Positions 32,005 through 42,595 of a stretch of DNA of 46,145 nucleotides are shown here, piece after piece. The position numbers and the translations under genes are program-made. Under the pieces are notes generated by a model. The model had not been told where the DNA came from, did no database searches, and saw only the letters and a program-made list of their open reading frames with translations. The DNA comes from an uncultured beta proteobacterium (lineage in GTDB: Bacteria; Pseudomonadota; Gammaproteobacteria; Burkholderiales; Burkholderiaceae_C). Location of the stretch: the NCBI GenBank assembly GCA_903864505.1, contig CAIPGC010000028.1, positions 1-46,145 of the forward strand, in the 5' to 3' direction. Each line of letters starts with the position of its first letter. The stretch's first letter is position 1.

Positions 32005-34017
32005 ATGAATTTCCCGGAGCGTGTTGCCCGGGCTTTTGAAGCACAAGGTCTGCTGGCAAATCTCGAACCGGCGTTGACAGTGCGGGTCGGACAGGTGCAC
32101 ATGGCAAAGGAAGTGGCGCGCACCATTGACGAAGGCGGAGTGCTGGCGGTCGAAGCGGGTACCGGGGTGGGAAAAACCTTTGCGTACTTGGTGCCCGCGC
32201 TGCTCAGTGGTAAGCGAACTCTGCTGTCCACGGCGACCAAAACCTTGCAGGACCAGCTATATAACCGGGACATCCCCAGACTGCTGACGGCTTTGAAGGT
32301 CCCGGTCCGGGTGGCTTTGCTTAAGGGCCGCAGCAGCTACTTGTGTTTGCAGCGTCTGGGTGAGGCACGCCAGCACCTTAACGCGCAAGATTTCTGTCAG
32401 CATGCGGACCTGGCGCAGGTGGAAATTTGGGCAATGGCGACCCGATCGGGTGATTTGTCCGAACTTGGTTCGCTTGACGAAAACTCTCCTGTTTTGCCCT
32501 TGGTTACCTCCACCCGTGAAAACTGCTTGGGAAGCACCTGTCCCCAAGCAGGAAGTTGCCATATCAATCAGGCACGACGCACGGCCAAGGCGGCGGACAT
32601 AGTCGTAATCAACCACCACCTGTTCTTTGCCGACCTGCATGTGCGTGAGTCAGGCGTTGCGGAATTGCTGCCAACGGTCAGTACCGTAGTCTTTGATGAG
32701 GCGCATCAACTCAATGATGTTGGCATTCAGTTTCTTGCCCGGCAATGGTCCACGCACCAGGTTGAGGTCCTATGCCGAGAGTTGGAGCATCAAGGGCCGT
32801 TGTTGGCGATGGGCTCAACCAGTTGGCGTGCTGTGGTGTTTGACATCGTGCACGCAGTTGCTGCCTTGCGCGGCGTGGTGGGCGAGACTGTTGAAGGTCG
32901 CCTTCCCTGGTCTACGCAGGCACCGCTAGGTTTGAGTGCTTCCGGGTGGAACCAGTGTTTGATGGCGCTTCATTCGTCCCTGCGAGCGGCCATTGGGGTA
33001 CTTTCGCAGCTACAGGATCACGAAGGCGCGGCACATGCGCTGCGGCTGCGCGTGGTGAGCCTATTTGAAGACGTGTCTGCGTTTTCGGAACCAGCAGACC
33101 CAGGAGTAGTGCGTTGGTTGGAGATCGGGAAGTCGGTGCGGCTACTGCAGTCGCCTCTTCATATTGCCGATGCTTTGCGGCCACTGTTATTGGGAACGGA
33201 CACGGGACTCGATCGCCTGCAGCCGTCGTGGGTGTTTACCTCCGCGACGCTGGGTCACGATGCAACGCTGGCCTGGTTCATCACGTCGTGCGGATTAACC
33301 AATGCACGGGTGCTTCGGGTGGATAGTCCGTTTGACTATGCGGCCCAAGCTGTGTTGTACGTGCCGACCCATTTTCCAAGACCCAGCGACCCAATGCACA
33401 GCGAGTGCGTGGCAATGCTGGCGGCCCAGGGCGCGGAAATTTTGGGTGGGCGTACGCTCGTTCTGACAACCAGTCTGCGTGCGATGTGCAGCATTGGAGA
33501 AGCACTTCGCCAGCATTTCACCGAGGGCAGCAGAATCGACGTGCTGGTTCAGGGGGAACTGTCAAAACGGGAACTGACGGATCGCTTTTGCAGAGCGCCG
33601 CGAGAGGGCACGCGTGGTAACGTCCTGGTGGCATCAGCATCTTTCTGGGAGGGTATCGATGTTCCCGGGGATGCTTTGCAGATGGTGGTTATTGACAAGC
33701 TTCCCTTTGCTCCCCCTGACGATCCGCTGGTCGAGGCGCGCTCGCGTGCCCTGAAGCTGATCGGGAAGAATCCGTTTCAGCACCTGCACGTCCCACATGC
33801 GGCGGTTGCGCTCAAGCAGGGCGCCGGTCGGCTCATTCGCAGTGAAACAGATCGTGGTGTTTTGCTAATTTGCGACAGTCGACTTGTACAAAACGGCTAC
33901 GGGCGAAAAATCATGGCTGCGTTGCCACCTATGAGACGGGCAATGAGCCAGGAACAGTTCCTAGAAGCCTTAACCAAGATTACCAAAACTTCCACCACGA
34001 ATCCAGATCTGCCTTAG
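32005..34017 (+). CDS. DinG/YoaA-family ATP-dependent DNA helicase (XPD-like, Fe-S)
   Basis: 670 aa. P-loop AGTGVGKT at 51-58, DEAH box at 231-234 in VVFDEAHQLND, and four cysteines C114, C174, C179 and C185 spaced as the [4Fe-4S] ligands of XPD/DinG helicases. Late motifs include ASFWEGIDVPGDALQ and QGAGRLIRSETDRGV near the C-terminus. It is a superfamily 2, 5'-3' DNA helicase expected to act in repair or at replication-transcription conflicts. I would place it nearer YoaA than true DinG, but this cannot be settled here. Its 3' end overlaps the bamD end by 38 bp on the opposite strand. Confidence 0.92.
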   Translation: MNFPERVARAFEAQGLLANLEPALTVRVGQVHMAKEVARTIDEGGVLAVEAGTGVGKTFAYLVPALLSGKRTLLSTATKTLQDQLYNRDIPRLLTALKVPVRVALLKGRSSYLCLQRLGEARQHLNAQDFCQHADLAQVEIWAMATRSGDLSELGSLDENSPVLPLVTSTRENCLGSTCPQAGSCHINQARRTAKAADIVVINHHLFFADLHVRESGVAELLPTVSTVVFDEAHQLNDVGIQFLARQWSTHQVEVLCRELEHQGPLLAMGSTSWRAVVFDIVHAVAALRGVVGETVEGRLPWSTQAPLGLSASGWNQCLMALHSSLRAAIGVLSQLQDHEGAAHALRLRVVSLFEDVSAFSEPADPGVVRWLEIGKSVRLLQSPLHIADALRPLLLGTDTGLDRLQPSWVFTSATLGHDATLAWFITSCGLTNARVLRVDSPFDYAAQAVLYVPTHFPRPSDPMHSECVAMLAAQGAEILGGRTLVLTTSLRAMCSIGEALRQHFTEGSRIDVLVQGELSKRELTDRFCRAPREGTRGNVLVASASFWEGIDVPGDALQMVVIDKLPFAPPDDPLVEARSRALKLIGKNPFQHLHVPHAAVALKQGAGRLIRSETDRGVLLICDSRLVQNGYGRKIMAALPPMRRAMSQEQFLEALTKITKTSTTNPDLP

Positions 34018-34786
34018 AGCTTTGGGCCAGGAAACGGGACTGCGGGTACGTTCTTTCAAGAACCCGCTTGGCATCGTCTCTGAGTTGCGGCATGTTCAGC
34101 GCGTCGTAGGCCTTGAAGATAATGAACAGTGCCTCCTCTACTGCGGGAACGTCGCGGTAGTCGGTCACGGCTAGTTGTGCACGGTTGAGCGCAGCGAGGT
34201 AGGCGCCGCGTTTGTAGTAGTAGCGTGCAACGTGCACTTCGTATTTCGCCAGAGAGTTGACGATATAGGCCATGCGCAAACGGGCATCAGGCGTGTAACG
34301 GGATTCAGGAAAACGTGAAGCCAATTCCTTGAAGGACTCAAATGACTCTTTCGATGCCTTTTGATCGCGCTCTGACAATTCCTGGCCGGTAACACCTGAA
34401 AAAAGTCCCATATCATCATGGAAGTTCACCAAGCCTTTCAAGTAGAGCGCGTAATCCAGTGCCGGACTGGCGGGATGAAGCTTCATGAAGCGCTCCAACG
34501 CTGCAATTGCCTGGGCTGACTCAGCGGTTTTGTAGTAGGAGTAGGCCTTGTCAAGTTGGGCCTGCTGTGCCAACGGAGTGCCGGCTGCGCGTGCCTCCAG
34601 CTTTTCCAGCAATACGATGGCTTTCTCCCACTGCCCAGCCGCCATGTCGCCCTGCGCCTCCTGATAAATGTTGGCTGGGTTCATGGCAGCGGTCCTGTCC
34701 GCCGGCGTGGAAGAGCATGCAGAAAGTGTGAGTACACCGATCGTTAGCAAGGTGGTACAAACGACCGATAATTTGACTCGACGCAT
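33980..34786 (-). CDS. bamD: Outer membrane assembly lipoprotein BamD
   Basis: 268 aa from ATG 34786; the longer in-frame reading to 34843 adds residues before the signal peptide. The lipoprotein signal ends LTLSAC with lipidated C24. TPR-like repeats follow: NIYQEAQGDMAAGQWEKAI, LDKAYSYYKTAESAQAI and DARLRMAYIVNSLAKYE. BamD is the essential lipoprotein of the BAM complex inserting beta-barrel proteins; bamB lies at 44611 in this window. Divergent from rluD with 40 bp between starts, an arrangement common in proteobacteria. Confidence 0.96.
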   Translation of the reverse strand: MRRVKLSVVCTTLLTIGVLTLSACSSTPADRTAAMNPANIYQEAQGDMAAGQWEKAIVLLEKLEARAAGTPLAQQAQLDKAYSYYKTAESAQAIAALERFMKLHPASPALDYALYLKGLVNFHDDMGLFSGVTGQELSERDQKASKESFESFKELASRFPESRYTPDARLRMAYIVNSLAKYEVHVARYYYKRGAYLAALNRAQLAVTDYRDVPAVEEALFIIFKAYDALNMPQLRDDAKRVLERTYPQSRFLAQSSKADLDSWWKFW

Positions 34787-34826
34787 ATTGGGGGCTTTCT
34801 TGAAACAGACCGGCGGAATTATATCG

Positions 34827-35828
34827 ATGCCCCCCTCAGGCACTGAGAGCGACGATGCGGAAGAGGTTGTCGCAGATGCGGAATGGCGCGACCTCAGGGT
34901 CTCGGCCGACTTTCACGGTGAAAGGATTGACCGAGCGTTGGCTTCCATGGTGCCAGAGCTCTCGCGAAGTTACCTGCAACAGTTGTTGGAATCAGGGTTG
35001 GTGTCCATCAACACACTGACAGCAACCAAGGCATCGCAGCGTGTCAAGGCGGGCGACTCTCTGATCGTTGAGATCCGACCTACGCAGCAAAGCCAGGCGT
35101 TCAAGCCCCAGGCTATGGCGTTGAACGTGGTTTTCCAGGATAACCACTTGCTCGTGATCGACAAGCCCGTGGGCATGGTGGTGCACCCGGCACCAGGCAA
35201 CTGGAGCGGAACTTTGCTCAACGGCTTGTTGGCCATGGACGGCAACTGTGCAACGCTGCCGCGTGCCGGTATCGTGCATCGCCTGGACAAGGACACCAGT
35301 GGCCTGATGGTGGTGGCGCGTAGCCGCGCTGCGATGGATGCGCTAGTGCGCGCCATTGCCGCGCGTGATGTAAGTCGCCAGTACCTTGCCCTGGCGCATC
35401 GATCTTGGACTGGTCCGGTTAACCAGTCCATCGTTGCGCCCATTGGCCGCGATCCGAGAAATCGGTTGCGTATGGCGACGGTGGATCTGGATAAGACGCA
35501 TGGCAAGTCGGCGCAGACCGATGTCATTTTGTTGGAAAATTCAAGAGTCGGCTGCTTTGTTCACTGTATTTTGCATACTGGGCGCACCCACCAAATTCGG
35601 GTCCACATGGCATCAGTGGGGCATCCACTGGTGGGAGACTCCGTATATGGGGGGGCATCGATAGACGGTATGTGCCGTCAGGCGCTTCACGCATTTCGAT
35701 TGGCGTTTCATCACCCCATAACCGCTCAATCGCTGCATTTCGAATCGCCCCTGCCAGACGATTTCAGGGCTCTGTTGGAGACTTGGGGCCTGCGCTACAA
35801 TCCGCCGAATGGGCCTGACAAGGCTTGA
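34827..35828 (+). CDS. rluD: 23S rRNA pseudouridine synthase RluD
   Basis: 333 aa from ATG 34827. An S4 RNA-binding domain covers about 28-90 (GERIDRALASMVPELSRSYL). The RluA-family catalytic domain has IVHRLDKDTSGLMVVARS near 149, in which the Asp of HRLDKDTSG is catalytic. HTGRTHQIRVHMASVGHPLV near 257 is also typical. RluD modifies helix 69 uridines of 23S rRNA during ribosome assembly. An upstream in-frame extension to 34668 would overlap bamD and is rejected. Confidence 0.94.
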   Translation: MPPSGTESDDAEEVVADAEWRDLRVSADFHGERIDRALASMVPELSRSYLQQLLESGLVSINTLTATKASQRVKAGDSLIVEIRPTQQSQAFKPQAMALNVVFQDNHLLVIDKPVGMVVHPAPGNWSGTLLNGLLAMDGNCATLPRAGIVHRLDKDTSGLMVVARSRAAMDALVRAIAARDVSRQYLALAHRSWTGPVNQSIVAPIGRDPRNRLRMATVDLDKTHGKSAQTDVILLENSRVGCFVHCILHTGRTHQIRVHMASVGHPLVGDSVYGGASIDGMCRQALHAFRLAFHHPITAQSLHFESPLPDDFRALLETWGLRYNPPNGPDKA

Positions 35829-35942
35829 GTACCCTGGCCAACTGCCACGGGTCGGCACGGTGACCGGTTCACGTCTGCTGCCATCCGGACGAAATTTCAT
35901 TGAGTGGCCGCACTACGGCGGTGTTTCCTGATAAACCTGACT

Positions 35943-36617
35943 ATGAATATGGCGGAAGCAAAGCGTGTCCTTGAGGCCGCGTTGATTTGTTCGCAACAGC
36001 CTTTGCCCATGCGTGATATGCGGGTGCTGTTTGACGATGCAATCGGCGCAGACACCCTTAAGAACTTGCTGGATGATATAAGGAACGACTGGTCATCGCG
36101 GGGCGTGGAACTGGTGAGCGTCGCCACAGGCTGGAGATTTCAAAGCCGACCGGAGATGCGTGATTTTCTGGACCGATTGCACCCCGAGAAGCCGCCCCGC
36201 TACACGCGAGCAACCCTGGAAACGCTGGCCATCATTGCCTATCGACAGCCCGTCACCCGAGGCGATATGGAAGACATTCGTGGCGTAACCATCAATTCGC
36301 TGCTCATCAAGCAGCTCGAAGACCGGGGCTGGGTGGAAGTCATTGGCCACCGTGAAACAGCGGGCAGACCTGCGCTGTACGCCACGACCCGGCAGTTTTT
36401 GGATGATTTGGGATTGCAAACTCTGGATCAGCTGCCAATACTGGGTGGCCCGCCGACGCAGGTCAGTGACTTCGCCGGATTCGCTGAGGTCATGGAGGAA
36501 GCCCTTGTATTGCCTTCAGTAGGTGCTGAAGTTGCAAGCGATGCACTCTTGCAAATGGACATGCCCTTGGAATCGGCTGGACCGGAAAACCCCCTTTTGA
36601 TCGGATCTTCAGAATGA
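35943..36617 (+). CDS. scpB: Segregation and condensation protein ScpB
   Basis: 224 aa from ATG 35943 ([19 protein letters not shown]); ATG 35949 is also possible and a GTG at 35904 is less likely. Two winged-helix domains are seen: residues about 5-80, then [19 protein letters not shown] and [20 protein letters not shown]. The C-terminal tail is acidic. ScpB joins ScpA and SMC in chromosome condensation; scpA is not next to it. The stop overlaps the rluB start as ATGA. A 114-bp gap after rluD shows no clear regulatory site. Confidence 0.94.
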   Translation: MNMAEAKRVLEAALICSQQPLPMRDMRVLFDDAIGADTLKNLLDDIRNDWSSRGVELVSVATGWRFQSRPEMRDFLDRLHPEKPPRYTRATLETLAIIAYRQPVTRGDMEDIRGVTINSLLIKQLEDRGWVEVIGHRETAGRPALYATTRQFLDDLGLQTLDQLPILGGPPTQVSDFAGFAEVMEEALVLPSVGAEVASDALLQMDMPLESAGPENPLLIGSSE

Positions 36618-37936
36618 CTGGAAACCCACAAGAAGCGCGGCCTGTAACTGAAAATGGAGGTGGAGCAGGGGACACGCGCTTTGATGCTGGTGCATTGGCT
36701 GCATCTCCGCAGGAGAACCTGAATGTGTCTTATGCCGCAGCTGTCGCCCCCGAAGTCGCTCCGTCTGTGGAAGTGCCAGCGGTGACGACGCGGTTTGAAG
36801 ATGTTGTTTCCGGGCAATTTGATGCGGACGAGGCGGCGGAAGAGTTGGCACCTCCGAAACGTGTTCTGCTACCCATGGCTGAGACGCCTAAACTGCACAA
36901 GGTGCTTGCACAGTCTGGGATGGGTTCGCGTCTCGAGATGGAGCAGTTGATACTGGAGGGCCGAATTTCGGTGAACAATGAGCCAGCGCACATTGGTCAG
37001 CGAATCCAGTTTGGCGACAGTATCAAGGTCAACGGAAAACCGATTCGTTTCCGAATTGATCCACCGCCGGCCCGAGTTATTGCCTACCATAAGCCGGTGG
37101 GCGAAGTGGTGACTCACGATGATCCCCAAAATCGCCCGACCGTGTTCAGGCGATTGCCTAAGCTATACCAGGGAAAGTGGCAATCTGTGGGCCGTCTGGA
37201 CTTGAATACTGAAGGCCTGTTGCTTTTTACCAGCTCGGGGGAAGTGGCTAACAATCTTATGCACCCCCGTTTTGGACTTGAGCGGGAGTATGCAGTGCGC
37301 GTCCTGGGCGCATTGAGTAAGGAGGAAAAACAGATGCTGTTGGATGGAGTCCAACTCGACGACGGGAGTGCGCAGTTCGCCAGTATTGAAGAAGGGGGGG
37401 GAGAGGGCTCAAATTGTTGGTACCGCGTCACGATTTCGGAGGGGCGCAATCGAGAGGTTCGTCGCATGCTGGAATCGGTAGGTCATGCGGTGAGCCGCTT
37501 GATTCGGATTCGTTACGGTGCCATGGTATTGCCGCGGGGCCTCAAACGAGGTGCGTGGATGGAACTCGATGAAGCCGATATCCGTTCTTTGATGCGAGCT
37601 GCTTCAGGTCCAGGTGCACGGTCGTCGGGAGCAAATAGAGGCTCCGCCGCAGATCTTCAGCGCGAACCCGGAACAGGCGGCAAGCGCCGTGGAGGTGGTC
37701 GGGCGGGGGGCAGGTCGACAGGCCCAGGGCAGCGCGGCCAAAGTGGGGGCGGCATGCCAACTGGAAGCGGTCGCTCTGAAAAAAGTGGAGACCGCGGTGG
37801 AGGGGCGAATCAACCCGATCCGATGAAGACGGCGTTTGGCTATATTGGTGCGGATAGTTACTCACGCCAAAGGCAAGAAGCCGGGCGGCGTTCGCGCGGG
37901 CCACAGGCCGGTCCACGCCGCAGTGGACGCAAATGA
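36614..37936 (+). CDS. rluB: 23S rRNA pseudouridine synthase RluB, with low-complexity ends
   Basis: 440 aa, longer than the roughly 290 of E. coli RluB. Residues 1-90 are a low-complexity extension. An S4 domain ([20 protein letters not shown]) and the catalytic domain follow: [20 protein letters not shown] near 193 with the catalytic Asp, and [18 protein letters not shown] near 275. Residues 335-440 are a Gly/Arg/Ser-rich tail that probably binds RNA non-specifically. Such extensions are common in Burkholderiales. It overlaps scpB by four bases. The following 73-bp gap before ndk is AT-rich and may hold the ndk promoter. Confidence 0.94.
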   Translation: MTGNPQEARPVTENGGGAGDTRFDAGALAASPQENLNVSYAAAVAPEVAPSVEVPAVTTRFEDVVSGQFDADEAAEELAPPKRVLLPMAETPKLHKVLAQSGMGSRLEMEQLILEGRISVNNEPAHIGQRIQFGDSIKVNGKPIRFRIDPPPARVIAYHKPVGEVVTHDDPQNRPTVFRRLPKLYQGKWQSVGRLDLNTEGLLLFTSSGEVANNLMHPRFGLEREYAVRVLGALSKEEKQMLLDGVQLDDGSAQFASIEEGGGEGSNCWYRVTISEGRNREVRRMLESVGHAVSRLIRIRYGAMVLPRGLKRGAWMELDEADIRSLMRAASGPGARSSGANRGSAADLQREPGTGGKRRGGGRAGGRSTGPGQRGQSGGGMPTGSGRSEKSGDRGGGANQPDPMKTAFGYIGADSYSRQRQEAGRRSRGPQAGPRRSGRK

Positions 37937-38009
37937 GTAAACGCACGATGCTAAACTCAAAAGCTTTGCGCTTACGCCAAAAATTTGCTAACTTAACCTT
38001 GGAATTACC

Positions 38010-38435
38010 ATGACCATTGAACGTACTCTCTCCATCATCAAGCCTGACGCTATCGCAAAGAATGTGATTGGACAAATTTATGCACGATTCGAGGCTGCAG
38101 GCTTGAAGGTTGTCGCCGCCCGCATGGTGCATTTGTCGCGTGGCGAGGCGGAGGCTTTTTATGCAGTGCACAAGGCACGCCCGTTTTTCAAGGATTTGGT
38201 CGATTTCATGATTTCAGGTCCGGTCATGATTCAAGCGCTCGAAGGCGAGAACGCGATCCTTAAGAACCGTGACCTGATGGGTGCCACCGATCCCAAAAAG
38301 GCGGCCGCAGGAACGATTCGTGCAGACTTCGCTGACAGCATTGATGCCAACGCAGTGCATGGTTCCGATGCCGCCGAGACCGCAGCAGTAGAAGTTGCGT
38401 TCTTTTTCCCCGGCATGAACGTTTACTCGCGTTAA
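38010..38435 (+). CDS. ndk: Nucleoside diphosphate kinase
   Basis: 141 aa, the usual size. It balances NTP pools by moving phosphate through a histidine intermediate. The start is [18 protein letters not shown], the substrate region is [17 protein letters not shown], and the active-site segment is [20 protein letters not shown] with the catalytic His near 117. It is eight bases upstream of rlmN. Confidence 0.97.
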   Translation: MTIERTLSIIKPDAIAKNVIGQIYARFEAAGLKVVAARMVHLSRGEAEAFYAVHKARPFFKDLVDFMISGPVMIQALEGENAILKNRDLMGATDPKKAAAGTIRADFADSIDANAVHGSDAAETAAVEVAFFFPGMNVYSR

Positions 38436-38443
38436 TACATGCA

Positions 38444-39601
38444 ATGACGGCCAACCTGCTCGAATACGATCTCGAGGGATTGGCCGCTTTTTGTGAGCGG
38501 CTTGGGGAAAAGCGTTTTCGCGCGACTCAGTTGTTTCGCTGGATTCACCAAAAGGGTGCCGCGCAGTTTGATGATATGACGGACCTGGCGAAGTCTTTGC
38601 GCGAAAAATTGAAGGTCGCTGCTTGCATCCAGGTGCCGAGCGTTGTGAGTCAACACATTTCATCGGACGGTAGTATCAAATGGCTATTTGATGTAGGTGG
38701 CAATGACGCTGTTGAGGCCGTGTTTATTCCTGAAGCGGACCGGGGCACCTTGTGCATTTCGTCGCAGGCGGGCTGTATTGTGGGATGCCGGTTTTGTTCG
38801 ACTGGGCACCAGGGCTTTAGCCGTCATCTGACTGTTGCGGAGATTATCGGACAGCTATGGTTTGCCGAGCATTTTCTGCGCAAGCATCTGGGTGTGACTG
38901 ACCGCGTGATATCCAATGTAGTCATGATGGGCATGGGTGAACCGCTACTCAACTATGAGGCGCTGATCATTTCGCTGCGAATCATGCTGAGTGACCACGC
39001 TTACGGTCTTTCGCGCAGACGTGTTACGGTGTCGACATCTGGAGTCGTCCCCATGATCGATCAGTTGGGCCGAGATTGCCCGGTCGCGCTGGCGGTGTCA
39101 TTGCATGCCTCCAACGACACGTTGCGCGAACAGTTAGTACCTTTGAATCGTAAGTATTGCATCGCCGACTTGTTTCAGGCGTGCCACCGCTATCTTGAGT
39201 TTGCGCCGCGCGATTTCGTGACATTTGAGTATTGCATGCTCGATGGGGTGAACGATTCACCAGAGCATGCGGCTGAGTTAATCGATCTCGTTCGCAAGGG
39301 TGGAAATGAAACCGGATGGTGCAAGTTCAACCTCATTCCGTTCAATCCATTCCCTGCGTCTGGTTTGACACGCTCGCCACAGGCGCGCATATTGTCTTTT
39401 TCCAAGCAACTTAACGATGCAGGAATAGTCACTACGGTGCGAAAAACGCGCGGTGATGATATCGATGCTGCTTGCGGTCAACTTGCCGGAGATGTCAAGG
39501 ACATCACCGATGTTAAGAAGCGCATGGGGCGACGCACCATCATGTTGAAGTCTGACCTGGAGATGGCTGGTTTACTGAAACAGGGAGTTGTTCATGGGTA
39601 A
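38444..39601 (+). CDS. rlmN: Dual-specificity rRNA/tRNA methyltransferase RlmN
   Basis: 385 aa radical SAM enzyme that methylates C2 of adenosine 2503 in 23S rRNA and A37 of some tRNAs. The radical SAM cluster motif CX3CX2C is C111, C115 and C118 in [29 protein letters not shown] and [17 protein letters not shown] follow. The C-terminal methyl-carrying cysteine lies near [12 protein letters not shown]. The stop lies inside pilW, an 8-base overlap. Confidence 0.96.
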   Translation: MTANLLEYDLEGLAAFCERLGEKRFRATQLFRWIHQKGAAQFDDMTDLAKSLREKLKVAACIQVPSVVSQHISSDGSIKWLFDVGGNDAVEAVFIPEADRGTLCISSQAGCIVGCRFCSTGHQGFSRHLTVAEIIGQLWFAEHFLRKHLGVTDRVISNVVMMGMGEPLLNYEALIISLRIMLSDHAYGLSRRRVTVSTSGVVPMIDQLGRDCPVALAVSLHASNDTLREQLVPLNRKYCIADLFQACHRYLEFAPRDFVTFEYCMLDGVNDSPEHAAELIDLVRKGGNETGWCKFNLIPFNPFPASGLTRSPQARILSFSKQLNDAGIVTTVRKTRGDDIDAACGQLAGDVKDITDVKKRMGRRTIMLKSDLEMAGLLKQGVVHG

Positions 39602-40421
39602 GCGATTTCGTGTGCGCATGGTGCCACTGGTTCCAATCATCTTTTCCTGGCTTGCGTTGAGCATGGTGATGCAGTTGAGTGGATGTGCTGGCCACACCTC
39701 CGGCGCGGGGGGAGGAACGGACCTGGTTACCGACTCGGATGAACCCGACTCCAGCAAGCGCGCCCGAATTCGCTTGGAACTGGCGGTTGGGTATTTCGAC
39801 AAAGGCCAGACTACGGTTGCTCTGGATGAGTTGAAGCAGTCTATCAATGCAAACCCCAATTTGTTTGAAGCCTATAACCTGCGTGGGCTTATTTACATGC
39901 GCTTGAACGATGTGTCTTTGGCGGAGGAAAGTTTTCGTCGTGCACTGAACATTAATCCTAAAGCGGCCAACGTACAGCATAACTACGGCTGGCTATTGTG
40001 TCAGCAGTCCCGAATGCCGGAGTCATTCAAGATGTTTGCGAACGCTTTGGCCAATCCGGCCTATGGAGATCGCGCCAAGACATGGATGGCCCAAGGCTGG
40101 TGCCAATTGAAAAGTGGCCAAGACACTGACGCTGAAGCCAGTTTTCAGCGTTCTTATGAACTTGATGCGGGCAATCCGATTACTGGCTATAACCTGGCAT
40201 TGCTGCTTTTTAAACGCGGTGAATTTGTGAGAGCGCAGTTCTATGTCCGCCGGATCAATAACAGCGAATTGGCGAATGCCGAGTCGCTGTGGCTAGGTAT
40301 CAAGGTAGAACGTCGCCTGGCTAGTCCCGACACGATGGCGCAGCTTGGTGGACAGTTAAGAAAGCGGTTTCCTCAATCGCCAGAGACTAGCGCGTTTGAT
40401 CGGGGGGCCTTCGATGAGTGA
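39594..40421 (+). CDS. pilW: Type IV pilus biogenesis lipoprotein PilW/PilF
   Basis: 275 aa from ATG 39594, chosen because GGGAG lies eight bases upstream; a TTG at 39588 is too close to that site. The lipoprotein signal ends VMQLSGC with lipidation at the Cys. TPR repeats follow: [59 protein letters not shown], ending in [19 protein letters not shown]. PilW/PilF guides secretin assembly for type IV pili. Overlaps both neighbours by eight bases. Confidence 0.9.
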   Translation: MGKRFRVRMVPLVPIIFSWLALSMVMQLSGCAGHTSGAGGGTDLVTDSDEPDSSKRARIRLELAVGYFDKGQTTVALDELKQSINANPNLFEAYNLRGLIYMRLNDVSLAEESFRRALNINPKAANVQHNYGWLLCQQSRMPESFKMFANALANPAYGDRAKTWMAQGWCQLKSGQDTDAEASFQRSYELDAGNPITGYNLALLLFKRGEFVRAQFYVRRINNSELANAESLWLGIKVERRLASPDTMAQLGGQLRKRFPQSPETSAFDRGAFDE

Positions 40422-41316
40422 GGCCTTGCCCATGATTCCTTCCAAGGACGAAAGTGCAGAAGTTTCATCGCCCACGCTGACAGCGGGTGCTATGTTGCGC
40501 AAGGCCAGAGAGGCATCGGGTTTGCATGTTGCTGCTTTGGCAGTTTCAATGAAAGTACCGGTAAAGAAGTTGGAGGCGCTAGAGGCGGATCGATACGATC
40601 TGTTGCCAGATGCCGTTTTTGTGCGTGCGCTTGCCGCAAGCGTATGCCGGGCATTAAAGCTGGATCCAAGCCCCATTTTGGAAAGACTGCCGCAAGGTAT
40701 TGCCCCTCGCCTGGATGCCGAGACCCGCGGAATCAATGCGCCGTTTCGCACGCCCGGAGAGTCGAATGGCTGGTCCATTCCGGAAATGCTGTCAAAGCCG
40801 GCGGTGCTGGCGGTCGGTATCCTGTTGGTTGCGGCGTTGTTCATTGCATTGTTTCCTACTGCAACGAGTGTTGATATTACGCAGAGTGTTAACCCGCCGG
40901 ATTCAAATGTGAGTATTGCTGCAGAGCCACCTGCGTCTGAGGCCTCGTCGCCCGCCCATTCCAATACCGTGGATGAGGCGGTTCCTGCTGCTCCCTTGCA
41001 ACCTGTTACAGCGATATCTTCGAGGTCAGAGTCGGTTACCAAAGAACCAAGTACAAAGCTGATGGACGGCGGCGTTGCAGCACTGCTGTCGTTCAAAGCG
41101 CGCGGAACATGCTGGGTTCAGGTTACAGACTCAAAAGGTGTCATTCAACTCAATAAGACTTTGATTGCGGGTGAGGTCGCTTCTGTTCCCGGCATTGCTC
41201 CCATGTCGGTTGTAATTGGCCGCGTGGACGCAATGGATGTTGAAGTCCGGGGTCGAGCGTTCAATTTGGCAGAGGTCGCGAAAGAAAATGTCGCCAGATT
41301 TGAGGTGAAGGAGTGA
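40414..41316 (+). CDS. rodZ: Cytoskeletal protein RodZ-like (HTH, transmembrane, DUF4115)
   Basis: 300 aa from ATG 40414, which overlaps the end of pilW. A cytoplasmic Cro/C1-type HTH ([20 protein letters not shown], then [20 protein letters not shown]) is followed by a single membrane helix near 131-153 ([20 protein letters not shown]). A Ser/Pro-rich periplasmic linker and a DUF4115 beta domain ([18 protein letters not shown]) complete the chain. RodZ ties MreB to the envelope to set rod shape. It sits between pilW and ispG as in many proteobacteria. Confidence 0.92.
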   Translation: MSEALPMIPSKDESAEVSSPTLTAGAMLRKAREASGLHVAALAVSMKVPVKKLEALEADRYDLLPDAVFVRALAASVCRALKLDPSPILERLPQGIAPRLDAETRGINAPFRTPGESNGWSIPEMLSKPAVLAVGILLVAALFIALFPTATSVDITQSVNPPDSNVSIAAEPPASEASSPAHSNTVDEAVPAAPLQPVTAISSRSESVTKEPSTKLMDGGVAALLSFKARGTCWVQVTDSKGVIQLNKTLIAGEVASVPGIAPMSVVIGRVDAMDVEVRGRAFNLAEVAKENVARFEVKE

Positions 41317-42587
41317 GCCATAGACAGCCAATTGCCCTGTCAACACCCGTCAGGCGAACATCTTTACAGGCGCAAATTTCGTGGGGACAGTCGGTTGTAA
41401 CGGTTGGTGGAGATGCGCCCGTGCGCGTTCAGTCCATGACCAATACGGATACTTCCGATGCCATAGCAACCGCCATTCAGGTCAAGGAATTGTCCATCGC
41501 CGGTTCTGAACTGGTCCGCATTACGGTAGATACGCCCGAGGCAGCGCAGGCCGTGCCGTACATTCGCGAGCAACTCGATCGTATGGGGATCACCACACCA
41601 TTGATTGGTGATTTTCATTTCAACGGACACCGTTTGTTGAGCGAATTCCCGGATTGCGCTCAATCTCTGTCTAAGTACAGAATCAATCCTGGGAACGTTG
41701 GAAAAGGTGATAAGCGCGATCGACAGTTCGGACAGATGATTGAAGCCGCTGTCCGGTGGGACAAGGCTGTGCGCATTGGGGTCAACTGGGGCAGTTTGGA
41801 TCAAGAACTGTTGGCTTCACTGATGGACCAGAACAGTCGACGTGACCGGCCCTGGGACGCCAAGCCGGTTATGTACGAGGCGCTCATTTCGTCGGCTCTT
41901 GAGTCGGCAGAACGTGCCCAGGAAATCGGATTGAATGCTGCCCAGATCATGCTGTCCTGCAAAGTCAGTGGTGTTCAGGATTTGGTTGCGGTGTACCGTG
42001 AATTGGGGCGTCGATGCAGTTACCCGTTGCACCTGGGTTTGACTGAAGCCGGCATGGGAACCAAAGGTACGGTTGCTTCGACCGCTGCACTTTCGGTTCT
42101 GCTTCAGGAAGGTATCGGAGATACGATCCGTGTGTCATTGACACCTGCTCCTGGCGAGGCTCGTGCGCAGGAAGTGGTGATTGCCGCGGAAATCCTACAG
42201 GCATTGGGCCTGCGGAACTTTGTTCCCAGCGTGACTGCCTGTCCGGGGTGCGGACGTACCACCAGCACAACTTTTCAGGAATTGACCCAACAGATCGATG
42301 CCTTTCTTCGGGAGAAGATGCCGGTCTGGCGCACCAATTTCCCTGGGGTAGAGAACCTCAAGGTTGCGGTCATGGGGTGTATCGTCAATGGGCCAGGTGA
42401 AAGCAAGCACGCTGATATTGGTATCAGTCTGCCTGGAACCGGTGAGGCGCCGGCGGCGCCGGTTTTCATCGATGGTGAAAAGTGTATGACCTTGCGTGGC
42501 GATTCGATCGCACGTGAGTTTCAAGCAATTGTGGAAAGCTATATTCAGCGGCGTTTTGGTGCGCCACCTGTTTCCTTCAAACCTTAA
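41313..42587 (+). CDS. ispG: 4-hydroxy-3-methylbut-2-enyl diphosphate synthase IspG
   Basis: 424 aa from GTG 41313, overlapping the rodZ stop as GTGA. It converts MEcPP to HMBPP in the non-mevalonate isoprenoid pathway, using a [4Fe-4S] cluster. The ligand motifs are [14 protein letters not shown] near 305 and [18 protein letters not shown] near 355. The TIM barrel has [14 protein letters not shown] near the start and [14 protein letters not shown]. The large 424-residue form with an insert is usual in betaproteobacteria. Confidence 0.97.
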   Translation: MSHRQPIALSTPVRRTSLQAQISWGQSVVTVGGDAPVRVQSMTNTDTSDAIATAIQVKELSIAGSELVRITVDTPEAAQAVPYIREQLDRMGITTPLIGDFHFNGHRLLSEFPDCAQSLSKYRINPGNVGKGDKRDRQFGQMIEAAVRWDKAVRIGVNWGSLDQELLASLMDQNSRRDRPWDAKPVMYEALISSALESAERAQEIGLNAAQIMLSCKVSGVQDLVAVYRELGRRCSYPLHLGLTEAGMGTKGTVASTAALSVLLQEGIGDTIRVSLTPAPGEARAQEVVIAAEILQALGLRNFVPSVTACPGCGRTTSTTFQELTQQIDAFLREKMPVWRTNFPGVENLKVAVMGCIVNGPGESKHADIGISLPGTGEAPAAPVFIDGEKCMTLRGDSIAREFQAIVESYIQRRFGAPPVSFKP

Positions 42588-42595
42588 AAGCACGC

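Noticed and set aside
35829-35942. Possible regulatory RNA between rluD and scpB
   Set aside because: The 114-bp gap shows no strong stem, promoter pair or T-run.
37615-37930. Repetitive Gly/Arg-rich stretch suggesting a repeat array
   Set aside because: It is the low-complexity C-terminal tail of RluB with no regular repeat unit, common in this gene in Burkholderiales.
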